NCBI RefSeq assembly: GCF_051131705.1 | Contig: NZ_CP180316.1 | Coordinates: 3,968,001 to 4,032,000 of the forward strand | Direction of reading: 5' to 3' | Origin: Arthrobacter_M sp030063245 | GTDB lineage: Bacteria > Actinomycetota > Actinomycetes > Actinomycetales > Micrococcaceae | DNA length: 64,000 nt | Shown here: piece by piece, positions 45,892-53,753 of the stretch | Layout of the letters: every line of letters begins with the position of its first letter | Numbering within the stretch: the first letter of the stretch is position 1 | Program-made: the position numbers and the translations under genes | Notes under the pieces: model-generated | Told to the model about the DNA's origin: nothing | The model's database searches: none | What the model saw: the letters and a program-made list of their open reading frames with translations, nothing else

Positions 45892-47038
45892 GTGTAGTGT
45901 CTCAGTTTTGTTTTGTGGCTTGGAGGGCTACGCGTCCGCGGCGGACTTTTTCGATGATGGAGTCGGCGGTCGCTGTCCAAATCAGCGGCGTGGGGTTCTC
46001 GTTGTTGACGCGGATGTAGGCTTCGATTTTCTCGATTAAATCCGGCACCGAGTGGAAGACCCCGCGGCGCAGTGCCCTCTCCGTGAGGTCCCTGAACCAG
46101 CGCTCCACCAGGTTCAGCCAGGAGGAGGAGGTTGGGGTGAAATGCAGGTGAAACCGCGGGTTCTTCTCCAGCCACGCTTTCACGTTCGAATGCTTATGGG
46201 TCGCATAGTTGTCCACTATGAGGTGGATTTGAAGGCCCTTGGGGACCTCCTTCTCGATGGTTTTTAGAAACCCCAGGAATTCATCGTGCCGGTGCTTGGG
46301 CACGCAGGATCCCAGGACCTTTCCCGTGGCGACCTCCAAGGCCGCGAAGAGCGTGGTGGTTCCGTTGCGCTTGTAGTCATGCGTTACGGTCTCGGCCCGA
46401 CCCCTGACCATCGGCAGGGACGGTTGGGAACGGTCAAGAGCCTGGATCGAGGTCTTCTCATCCATGCAGAAAACCATCGCGTTCTCCGGCGGATTCAGGT
46501 ACAGCCCGCACACATCAATGAGCTTCTCGTCAAAGTTCGGATCGGTGGAGAGCTTGAACGTCTTGATCAGGTGCGGCTTCAGCCCACGTGCCGCCCAAAT
46601 CCGCTGCACCTGCGCCGGAGACACACCGACACGTGCCGCCATGGACCGCACCGACCAATGCGTCGCACCCTCCGGTTTGGAAAACCGCGTCAATTCAACG
46701 ATTTCGGCGATCTTCGACTCCGGGATCGCCGGCTTGCGCCCCCGCCCCTCCTTGACCTTGCCGAACTCCTTCAGCCCTTCCCCTACGAACCGGGCACGCC
46801 AAGCCCGCACCGTCGCCGGGCTTACACCCACCACCCGGGAGATCCACTCGTTAGCCAGGCCCTCGGCAGCCATCAGGAGAACCTGCGCCCGCTGCACCTC
46901 GCGATGTGAAGCAAGCCGAGACTTGGACAGGGCCTCCAAGACCTCGTGCTGGGCGTCGGTGAGGGTCAATGCGGGAGCTGGATTCGACATGTTCCCAGTT
47001 TAATCCACAAGTCATAAACTATTTTGGAGACACACCAC
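45892..47038 (-). mobile_element. IS630-family insertion sequence, copy 2, in tandem
   Basis: 1147 bp, same orientation as copy 1, sharing the TA at 45890-45891 and ending at TA 47039-47040. Same inverted repeats. Nearly identical to copy 1 (3-bp length change and a few base changes, for example Gln to Glu near residue 16). Confidence 0.93.
45902..46990 (-). CDS. IS630-family transposase (copy 2)
   Basis: 362 aa with the complete 'TPTSSSWLN' motif and all three DDE residues, so probably the functional copy. Start and helix-turn-helix as in copy 1. It could act in trans on both copies because the termini are the same. Confidence 0.93.
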   Translation of the reverse strand: MSNPAPALTLTDAQHEVLEALSKSRLASHREVQRAQVLLMAAEGLANEWISRVVGVSPATVRAWRARFVGEGLKEFGKVKEGRGRKPAIPESKIAEIVELTRFSKPEGATHWSVRSMAARVGVSPAQVQRIWAARGLKPHLIKTFKLSTDPNFDEKLIDVCGLYLNPPENAMVFCMDEKTSIQALDRSQPSLPMVRGRAETVTHDYKRNGTTTLFAALEVATGKVLGSCVPKHRHDEFLGFLKTIEKEVPKGLQIHLIVDNYATHKHSNVKAWLEKNPRFHLHFTPTSSSWLNLVERWFRDLTERALRRGVFHSVPDLIEKIEAYIRVNNENPTPLIWTATADSIIEKVRRGRVALQATKQN

Positions 47039-48287
47039 TAGACACCATCCTTCGGATCGGTGGCGATGGCGCGTCAGAGATGTGGCAGGATGCACTCGGG
47101 TCGCTGCAGGCCCTGGACCCAGCAATCGGAGAGATCGAGCAGCTCAAGGCGATTCGAGAGAGGATCCGGACTCGCCTCGGTAAGTTCGTCAATCTTGCGC
47201 CAGGCGAAGATTCCGCCGCCTTCTTTGCGTCGGATCTTACACGCGAGCACCTGCGCGAAGTTGTCAGGCTCTTCGTCGCAACCCAGCCAAGCAACCACTC
47301 CGTGCCCTTCGCCAAGCAAGGCACCGGCTCGATCAACCTGTTGGTCTTCGCTCTGCTAACGATTATCGCCGATCTCAAGGAGGATAAATCGGTCATTTTC
47401 GTAATGGAGGAGCCGGAGATCGCTCTTCCACCCCACACCCAGCGGCGCGTCACTAAGTATGTAGTGCAGCAAATGGGACAATCAATCGTCACCTCTCACT
47501 CGCCCTACGTGATCGAGCAGTTCGACCCAGAGAACGTGGTTATTCTCTCGCGCGACGGCAATACGTTCTCAGGCACACCGATAAACACCGCGAGCGTTAA
47601 GCCGAAGACTTATCGCTCGCAGCGCCGACAATTCGCGGAAGGAATCCTGAGTCGCGCCGTGTTCGTTCTCGAGGGCCAGACAGAGATGGTTGCAGTACAC
47701 GCCGTCTCGACCGCGCTTGAACATTTCCGAGAGGACTACTCGCACATCGACCTCAGCGGCGTATCCCTATTCAATGCGGGGAGCGACCGCGAAGTGCCTC
47801 GATACGCGCCGATCTTCAAAGCACTCGGCAAGCGGGTCTACGGCATGCGCGACAAACTGAATGTTCCAGATGCAGCGGACGCCGCGGAGAATATCGAATC
47901 TTTCGACAGTTTTTGGGAGTCGCCCGAGGCGGGCATTGAACAGATCCTCGTAAAGCAGGTTCCAACGCGCGTGCTACGAAGCTTTCTTGATGAGGTAGTA
48001 CAGCGCGACGACTATCCGACAAGTCATCCGTACGTAGCAGCGCAGGTTGCGGATGATGAAGTGGCTGATCTGACGGCGAAGGTATTAAAGGCTCGTAAGG
48101 GTGATGCGTTTGGCTTCGGCTATACAGGCACACTCATCGAACAATGCCAGACAGAAGCAGACCTGCCCGCGTTCATACGCAATGCGCTTCTGGTTATAGA
48201 TCAGCAACTCGCACATGAGCCTGAGCTCGCCCTGGATGAGGATGACCCTATACGGGAAGACGCCCTGGAACCCGAGGAGTAGACATC

Positions 48288-49997
48288 GTGAAGGTGCAAC
48301 TCTCTGAGAATGCCCGCAGTGCACTGGAGCACGACTGCCCGATCTTCGTGCTCGGGGGGCCAGGTTCAGGAAAAACTACGTTGTCGCTCCTAAAAGCTCA
48401 GTCAATGCTCCATGCCATGCAGCCTGGTCAGGAGATCCTCTTCCTCAGCTTCTCTCGTGCCGCAGTCCGCCAGGTGGAGATCCGCTGCCGTGATATCTTG
48501 CGCACAGAAGAGCGGCGTCTGATTGCCGTGCGCACTTATCACGCCTTCGCGATGGACATCCTGCGAGCACACGGACGACTACTTACGGGCCGCACTCCTC
48601 GCATCGTCTATCCAGGAGCCGAGAACCTCACAAAAGCTTCCTTCCAGGGCGACTGGAGCGCCGAAGCTGAGCGGCTCGCTCGCGATGACGGCCGCTACGT
48701 TTTTAGTCAGTTCGCCGCTGCCGCCGCCCAACTCGTCGCCGATACGGAGTCGATCGCCAGCCTCATAGCAAGCAGATACCCAGTGATCATCCTGGATGAG
48801 TTCCAAGACACAGATGATGCACAATGGGCGCTCGTAAAGGCACTCTCGGTCAGATCAAAGACCGTCTTTATGGCTGACCCAGATCAGCGGATTTTCGACT
48901 ACGACGCCCGCGTAGACCCAGAGCGCCTGAATCACTTACGCGAGCACCTCAGCCCGACAGAGTTCGACCTAAGCGGCGAAAATCACTGCAGCCCGGACGC
49001 GGGAATTCTACAGTACGCTAACGCCGTCCTCACTAATCGCGCCTTGCCAGAAACAAGGGATGTCATCACGCACTCCTACTGGGCAAACGCTTTCGATAGC
49101 ACCGTACATGCTGCTGTCATCTGGATGTTCGCCTCGCTGCGCAAGGCTGGCGTCGTACACCCCTCAGTCGTGGTGCTCGCGCGCACAAACTCACTGGTCG
49201 GCAAACTGTCGGGAGTTCTAAGTCAAGAGCACACCTTCAATGGAAGAACGCTTCGCCCAGTCGAGCACGATGTCCTATGGGATGCCGATCTCACAGCGGC
49301 CGCCGCACTGGTGGTGGCATCCATCCTTGAATGGGAAAGCCATGCCAAGGATGCCGCGCTCAGCCAAACCTTCGACCGCATAGCCGACTACTTTGAGGTG
49401 AAAAATGCCGTCAGCTCCAGCCAGGCGGCACGACAGGCCGGCGAGCGATATAGGACGGCTGCCGAGCGAGCACGCAAAGGTGATGCACAGCGGCTCACCA
49501 GCGCCAAGACACTTACCGCTACGTACGAAGGTGGGCTGGTGCTACAGGGTGATCCGGCTAAGGATTGGCTTCAAGCGCGCGACCTGCTTGCTGCTGGGAA
49601 TGACCTGGCGGATTTACTAGCGAACGCCAAATTCGTGAGGCTCTTCCGTGCCACCGATGAGATCGGGAGTCGTCTTGCCTCGGCCTGGGACCAACACGGC
49701 AGCTACGGCCGCGCGATCGATCTTGTGCGGCGAGCGCTCGAAGCGGGCAAACTCCAGTCGGACCAACGCGATGCCCGAGGTTGCGTGCTCATGACCATTC
49801 ACAAAGCAAAAGGCAAAGAATTCGACGGGGTATTACTGATAGAGGGCCAATATCAGGGCACCTTCTTCCGGGACAACGACTCGGAGGCGGAGCGCTTTGC
49901 AGCCCGACGCCTCCTGAGGGTTGGCATCACGCGGGCACGGCATCAGGTGGTTATTATCCGGCCAAACGGCGCACTTCCACTTGCCGGACATTCTTAG
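48288..49997 (+). CDS. UvrD/Rep-like SF1 helicase (GajB-like)
   Basis: 569 aa. Walker A 'GGPGSGKTT' (about 22-30), motif Ia-like 'LSFSRAAVRQ', Walker B 'LDEFQDTDDAQ' (about 169-179), and C-terminal motifs 'MTIHKAKGKEFDGVLL' and 'LLRVGITRARHQVVI'. It is the partner of the OLD nuclease; in Gabija systems the helicase-like subunit senses DNA ends and works with GajA. It starts 5 bp after the OLD stop, so expression may be lowered by the upstream IS pair. Last gene of the defence operon. A short unassigned gap then leads to the right-end gene. Confidence 0.9.
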   Translation: MKVQLSENARSALEHDCPIFVLGGPGSGKTTLSLLKAQSMLHAMQPGQEILFLSFSRAAVRQVEIRCRDILRTEERRLIAVRTYHAFAMDILRAHGRLLTGRTPRIVYPGAENLTKASFQGDWSAEAERLARDDGRYVFSQFAAAAAQLVADTESIASLIASRYPVIILDEFQDTDDAQWALVKALSVRSKTVFMADPDQRIFDYDARVDPERLNHLREHLSPTEFDLSGENHCSPDAGILQYANAVLTNRALPETRDVITHSYWANAFDSTVHAAVIWMFASLRKAGVVHPSVVVLARTNSLVGKLSGVLSQEHTFNGRTLRPVEHDVLWDADLTAAAALVVASILEWESHAKDAALSQTFDRIADYFEVKNAVSSSQAARQAGERYRTAAERARKGDAQRLTSAKTLTATYEGGLVLQGDPAKDWLQARDLLAAGNDLADLLANAKFVRLFRATDEIGSRLASAWDQHGSYGRAIDLVRRALEAGKLQSDQRDARGCVLMTIHKAKGKEFDGVLLIEGQYQGTFFRDNDSEAERFAARRLLRVGITRARHQVVIIRPNGALPLAGHS

Positions 49998-50005
49998 CGA
50001 CACAT

Positions 50006-50398
50006 TCACTCGCCTGCAGCCCTACTCAGCAGGAAAAGTCTGGCAGTGTCATAACTGCATCCGACCCGTTTGGCGATGTCGCGGATGACCATCCCCTGCT
50101 TGCGGAGACGAAGAATCTCCTTCTCCTTGGCTGGCGTCAGACCCCGAGGCCTGGCGCGCACGCCATGCTCAGTTAGTAAGCGCAGGAAGGTTGACTTGGC
50201 GATGCCGTTTTCGTGAGCCAATGTCGTACTCATCTCGCCGGCTTTGTATCGAGCAACGAGCTGGGCGAGTTCATCCGAACTGAAGCGATCGGCGATCCGG
50301 TAGCGCTGCGTCTTCGGCATGGCTTGCGGCGGGCGTGGCCTGGCACGGCTAGCATCCATGTGCTCCAGTGCAGCGGCGATCGTAGTGAGCTGGTCCAT
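50006..50398 (-). CDS. Helix-turn-helix protein at the right end; probable severed recombinase C-terminus
   Basis: 130 aa if started at ATG 50398, but no ribosome site precedes that ATG. The frame is open without stops up to the attachment core at 50437-50443, where it reads CTG GTC G in the same frame as the recombinase. Two helix-turn-helix units are seen: 'ELAQLVARYKAGEMSTTLAHENGIAKSTFLRLL' and 'EKEILRLRKQGMVIRDIAKRVGCSYDTARLFL', like the DNA-binding tails of resolvases. Either an independent small regulator or, as I favour, the C-terminal domain removed from the recombinase by integration. Confidence 0.7.
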   Translation of the reverse strand: MDQLTTIAAALEHMDASRARPRPPQAMPKTQRYRIADRFSSDELAQLVARYKAGEMSTTLAHENGIAKSTFLRLLTEHGVRARPRGLTPAKEKEILRLRKQGMVIRDIAKRVGCSYDTARLFLLSRAAGE

Positions 50399-50432
50399 TT
50401 TGTGGCAACCACGCTTGGAGTAACTTGCAAGG

Positions 50433-50443
50433 ACCTCGACCAG
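50433..50443. other. Right attachment site core
   Basis: ACCTCGACCAG, matching 25211-25221 at 10 of 11 positions. Sequence beyond it (CAAAAGAGCCCGC...) is the terminator expected after a tRNA, which fixes the chromosome side. Confidence 0.7.
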
Positions 50444-50449
50444 CAAAAG

Positions 50450-50482
50450 AGCCCGCTTCCGTTATCCGGGAGCGGGCTTTAC
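50450..50482 (+). terminator. Original tRNA-Pro terminator, now beyond the element
   Basis: AGCCCGCTTCC and GGGAGCGGGCT pair over 11 positions (one G-U) around a 7-nt loop, followed by TTTACTTT. It lies 7 bp after the right core. In the empty site it would stand 9 bp after the tRNA CCA. It can also serve the minus-strand repeat gene. Confidence 0.85.
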
Positions 50483-50525
50483 TTTGCAGATTTTCACGGG
50501 CGACTGAGTACGCGCCCGCCAGTTT

Positions 50526-51194
50526 CTACGCGGGTCCCCAAACGGTGGTCCACCAGGCACCGAGCGTCGGGGCAGAGGGCAAAACGGCCGCATCCGGCCA
50601 GTTCCCCACCCGAGCAGGCGACGCATCCGGCCAGTTCCCCACCCGAGCAGGCGACGCATCCGGCCAGTTCCCCACCCGAGCAGGCGACGCATCCGGCCAG
50701 TTCCCCACCCGAGCAGGCGACGCATCCGGCCAGTTCCCCACCCGAGCAGGCGACGCATCCGGCCAGTTCCCCACCCGAGCAGGCGACGCATCCGGCCAGT
50801 TCCCCACCCGAGCAGGCGACGCATCCGGCCAGTTCCCCACCCGAGCAGGCGACGCATCCGGCCAGTTCCCCACCCGAGCAGGCGACGCATCCGGCCAGTT
50901 CCCCACCCGAGCAGGCGACGCATCCGGCCAGTTCCCCACCCGAGCAGGCGACGCATCCGGCCAGTTCCCCACCCGAGCAGGCGACGCATCCGGCCAATTC
51001 CCCACCCGAGCAGGCGACGCATCCGGCCAATTCCCCACCCGAGCAGGCGACGCATCCGGCCAATTCCCCACCCGAGCAGGCGTGGCTGCCCCAGACACCG
51101 TCGCTGGCTCTGCCGCGTTCGCCGTTGCCGGCACGGCAAGCGCGCCCACAGCCACGACGCCAGCGATGGTAAGAGATGTTGCAAACCTGTTCAT
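50526..51194 (-). CDS. Secreted protein of fifteen 11-residue repeats (candidate peptide precursor)
   Basis: 222 aa. A Sec signal peptide ('MNRFATSLTIAGVVAVGALA', cleavage likely after 'ATANA', residue 27) is followed by a short lead, then 15 copies of ARVGNWPDASP and a C-terminal 'LGAWWTTVWGPA'. The minus frame is chosen over the two open plus frames because only it has a signal peptide and an AAGG ribosome site, and because the only base differences between units (AAC/AAT) are silent in it. Each repeat has a single Arg, so a trypsin-like protease would release identical 11-mers. It is divergent from an XRE-TPR regulator. A structural surface repeat is the alternative. Confidence 0.78.
   Translation of the reverse strand: MNRFATSLTIAGVVAVGALAVPATANAAEPATVSGAATPARVGNWPDASPARVGNWPDASPARVGNWPDASPARVGNWPDASPARVGNWPDASPARVGNWPDASPARVGNWPDASPARVGNWPDASPARVGNWPDASPARVGNWPDASPARVGNWPDASPARVGNWPDASPARVGNWPDASPARVGNWPDASPARVGNWPDAAVLPSAPTLGAWWTTVWGPA
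50590..51084. repeat. 33-bp tandem repeat, 15 units
   Basis: Fifteen consecutive 33-bp units. Units 13-15 (nearest the signal peptide) share CAATTC where units 1-12 have CAGTTC; the rest is identical. Near-perfect identity implies recent expansion or ongoing gene conversion. No spacers, so not a CRISPR array. Confidence 0.97.
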
Positions 51195-51234
51195 GAAATC
51201 AGCCTTCGGGTTGGATGGTGAAAGTGCGGGTTTT

Positions 51235-51269
51235 CAATTGTTGACAACAATTGTAAAATCGAGTGTAAA
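51235..51269 (+). promoter_or_regulatory. Promoter with perfect operator between the repeat gene and the XRE-TPR gene
   Basis: CAATTGTTGACAACAATTG (51235-51253) is a perfect 19-bp palindrome. It contains the -35 TTGACA (51241-51246) of a promoter whose -10 is TGTAAA (51264-51269), 17 bp apart, reading toward the XRE-TPR gene. Its position allows one bound dimer to control both divergent genes. Confidence 0.7.
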
Positions 51270-51329
51270 CCAGGTGTCACAATAGTTACAGACCTTGCGC
51301 CGGGCCGCGAGGCAAACAAGGAGGAAACA

Positions 51330-52574
51330 GTGGGCAATAGTTTCGGGGACCGCCTACGAGCCGAAAGACTGGCCAGAAGTCTGACCCAGGCTGAGCTCGG
51401 AGGCGACCTATACTCCGCAAGTTACGTTTCATTACTTGAAAACGCCCGGCGCGAACCCACGCCCGAGGTCATAATTCAGCTGGCAAAACAGCTCCAGCTT
51501 GCCCCGCATGCGGTCCAGGAGTGGACCACTCCGGTCTCGGCGGAGGAGACGGGCTACCTGCTGGCGGTCCTCTACGCGCGCCAGTCCTGGGATATGCGAG
51601 ACTACGCCCTGGCATCACTCCACGCGGAAAAAGCAGCGCTGATGGCGCAGCAGAACAAAGACATTGTGTCCTGGTGGAACATGGCGCATCTGCATGCCAG
51701 TTCACTGCTGAAAAATGCAGAGTACGCCAAGTGCAAAGAGGTCATCGGCACGGTTCTAAGGCATCCGCTGTCCCAGGAGACGGCCGGGCTGGAGGTCCGT
51801 GCGCGCCAGCTGATGGCCTCGGCCTGCCTGGGGCTGGGGCAGCTGCCCGAGGCCGTGGAGCATGCCACCGTGGCCGTTACCCGCGGCGCTTCCCTGCCGC
51901 AGGAGTCAAATGCCTACATCGCCGCCGTGCGGACTCTGATCGCGGCTCTTTCTGAAAGCGGCCGGCTCGACGACGCGTGGGTGCACTGCCAGACACTGTC
52001 CGCTTTGGAGGACGAATCCATGCTCCCCCAGCTGGCCGGCGAAATGTACTGGGTGATCGGCAATGTCGCCTTCATGCGCAACGACGTTGAGCAAGGTCTC
52101 GCCAATCACGCCAAGGCGGGACGGTTGCTTTCGCCGGCAAGTGATCTGGCCCTGTGGGCCCGTTTCAACAAGGCCACGGCGTCGGTGCGCCTGTCCGCGG
52201 GTGTGGTGGAACCGGAGACCCTGGAAGCCATTGAACGCGCCGAACTGGCACAGTCTGTGGTGGGGGCAAACCTTTCGGACGAGCTTGAAGTTGCGCTGAT
52301 CCGTGCGCGCTGGCTGTACCTGACGGGGGCGTTGGAGCCCGCCGTCGAGCTTCTCTCGGACATCTACCGCCAGCGGGACGACTTAGCCAGGCATACCGCC
52401 GGCGAGGTCGCACTGCTGCTGGGCAAGACCCGCAAGGCGATGGGCCAGTTCCCGGAGGCGATGGAACTCCTGACGGAGGCCAAGGACCAGTTTGCCAGTG
52501 CCGGAGCAGCGGACCGGGTGGCTCTCGCGTTGGATAATATACTGGAAATCCGAGCGGCAGGCCGGATGGGCTAG
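51330..52574 (+). CDS. XRE-family regulator with TPR sensor domain (RRNPP-like layout)
   Basis: 414 aa, GTG start with AAGGAGG about 6 nt upstream. The N-terminal XRE helix-turn-helix ('LARSLTQAELGGDLYSASYVSLLENARREPTPEVI', about 14-48) is followed by about 330 residues of helical hairpins in TPR pattern ('ALASLHAEKAAL', 'LGQLPEAVEHATVAV', 'MGQFPEAMELLTEAKDQFA'). This two-part layout is that of peptide-responsive RRNPP regulators, and of other actinobacterial TPR regulators without known ligands. The adjacent secreted repeat peptide is the obvious candidate ligand (inference). It probably binds the palindrome at 51235. Confidence 0.85.
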   Translation: MGNSFGDRLRAERLARSLTQAELGGDLYSASYVSLLENARREPTPEVIIQLAKQLQLAPHAVQEWTTPVSAEETGYLLAVLYARQSWDMRDYALASLHAEKAALMAQQNKDIVSWWNMAHLHASSLLKNAEYAKCKEVIGTVLRHPLSQETAGLEVRARQLMASACLGLGQLPEAVEHATVAVTRGASLPQESNAYIAAVRTLIAALSESGRLDDAWVHCQTLSALEDESMLPQLAGEMYWVIGNVAFMRNDVEQGLANHAKAGRLLSPASDLALWARFNKATASVRLSAGVVEPETLEAIERAELAQSVVGANLSDELEVALIRARWLYLTGALEPAVELLSDIYRQRDDLARHTAGEVALLLGKTRKAMGQFPEAMELLTEAKDQFASAGAADRVALALDNILEIRAAGRMG

Positions 52575-52601
52575 CTGCGGAGCCAACGACAGGAGACGGT
52601 G

Positions 52602-52820
52602 ATGGCGAGCAGGCAGAATGGGAAAAACACATCGGGCCGGAAACGGCTGGCAAAACTGGCGCTGACGGCGGCCCAGCTCGGGCTGCAGGCCGCTGCGCTG
52701 GCGGATCTGAAGAAACGGACGTCCGCCCAGGTCAACGGCCCGAAGGCGATCTGGGTGGCGTGCTCGTTCATTAATTTCGCCAGCCCGATCCTCTACTTCG
52801 TCTGCGGCCGCCGGAAATAG
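52602..52820 (+). CDS. Small PLDc_N-like membrane protein
   Basis: 72 aa from ATG 52602 (AGGAG at 6 nt; GTG 52599 is also possible). A basic, Ala-rich helix is followed by a single membrane segment 'KAIWVACSFINFASPILYFVCGRRK', which fits the phospholipase-D N-terminal membrane domain family. Role unknown. It follows the XRE-TPR gene by 27 bp and may be co-transcribed. Confidence 0.72.
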   Translation: MASRQNGKNTSGRKRLAKLALTAAQLGLQAAALADLKKRTSAQVNGPKAIWVACSFINFASPILYFVCGRRK

Positions 52821-52850
52821 CCGCCGGAAGCCAGCCGGCAGCCCTCCGTC

Positions 52851-53753
52851 TCAGACGAACGTGCGGCCGGTCAGCTTTTCGTACGCCTCCACATAACGCC
52901 CGCGGGTGCGCTCGACGACGGCGTCCGGCAAGGCGGGCGGCGGCGCGTCAGAGGACTTGTCCCAGCCGGATTCCGCCCCCGTAAGCCAGTCACGCACATA
53001 CTGCTTGTCAAAGCTCGGCTGCGTCCGGCCCGGTGCCCACTGGTCCGCGTCCCAGAACCGGGATGAATCGGGTGTCAGCACCTCGTCCCCCAACGTGATG
53101 GTGCCGGTGGCAGAGTCGATCCCGAATTCCACTTTGGTGTCGGCCAGGATGATGCCCCGGGCCCGGGCGATTTGCTCCGCCCGCGCGTAAATCTTCAGTG
53201 TAAGGGCCTGCAGCGACGCCGCATGGTTGGCGCCAACGGTATCGACGACGGCGGCGAAGGTGACGTTTTCGTCGTGCTCGCCGACCTCAGCCTTGGCCGA
53301 GGGTGTGAAAATGGGCCGCTCCAGCCGGGAGCCGTCTGTCAGCCCGGCGGGCAGCGGCAGGCCGCAGACCGTCTGCGTCTGCCGGTATTCCAGCAGCCCG
53401 GAGCCGGTGAGGTAGCCGCGGGCGATGCATTCCACAGGGAACATCCGAAGCTTTTTGCAGATCATCGCACGGCCGGCAACCTCCGCCGGCACGCCGTCGG
53501 CAACGGTGCTGCCGAGCACATGATTTGGCACGTCCAGCTGCTCGAACCACCACAGGCTCAGCTGCGTGAGGATGCGCCCCTTGTCCGGAATCCCGGTGGC
53601 CAGAACGTGGTCGTAGGCGCTGATCCTGTCGCTGGCCACCACGAGCACCACATCGTCACCGGCCGTCACGGGATTCTCGTCCGCCGGAGCGTACAAATCC
53701 CGGACCTTTCCGGAGTATATGTGCTGCCAGCCAGCCAATTGCGGCGCGCTCAC
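52851..53753 (-). CDS. purC: SAICAR synthetase
   Basis: 300 aa from GTG 53753, in a GTGA overlap with purD. Joins aspartate to CAIR using ATP in purine synthesis. Landmarks: 'IYSGKVRDLY' near the N-terminus, 'ASDRISAYDHVLATGIPDKGRILTQLSLWWF', 'VECIARGYLTGSGL' and 'LADTKVEFGID'. Residues before the GTG in the longer frame are purD sequence read out of frame and are excluded. Confidence 0.97.
   Translation of the reverse strand: MSAPQLAGWQHIYSGKVRDLYAPADENPVTAGDDVVLVVASDRISAYDHVLATGIPDKGRILTQLSLWWFEQLDVPNHVLGSTVADGVPAEVAGRAMICKKLRMFPVECIARGYLTGSGLLEYRQTQTVCGLPLPAGLTDGSRLERPIFTPSAKAEVGEHDENVTFAAVVDTVGANHAASLQALTLKIYARAEQIARARGIILADTKVEFGIDSATGTITLGDEVLTPDSSRFWDADQWAPGRTQPSFDKQYVRDWLTGAESGWDKSSDAPPPALPDAVVERTRGRYVEAYEKLTGRTFV

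Larger units (their letters stand above)
44131..48282 (+). pseudogene. OLD-family ATPase/nuclease (GajA-like), split by two IS elements
   Basis: N-terminal piece 44131-44745 has the ABC-type ATPase with Walker A 'GGNNIGKST' (about 28-36). The rest, 47041-48282, has signature 'GTGSINLLVFALL', Walker B 'VIFVMEEPEIALPP' and a Toprim-type nuclease domain ('VFVLEGQTEM'). Joining base 44745 to 47041 restores an exact in-frame 618-aa protein (codons CTA then GAC). OLD proteins paired with a UvrD-like helicase are class 2 OLD or Gabija systems, where this subunit nicks DNA. As it stands translation ends two codons into the IS, so the protein is inactive. GAGAGGAG precedes the start. Confidence 0.88.

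Noticed and set aside
45137..46909. Plus-strand ORFs repeated inside both IS copies
   Set aside because: They are antisense to the transposase genes and repeat only because the IS is duplicated.
50590..51084. CRISPR array
   Set aside because: The 33-bp units are contiguous with no unique spacers, lie within a signal-peptide gene, and no cas genes are near.
50425..51285. Plus-strand coding frames over the 33-bp repeat
   Set aside because: They stay open only because the repeat period is a multiple of three; neither has a signal peptide, ribosome site or promoter.
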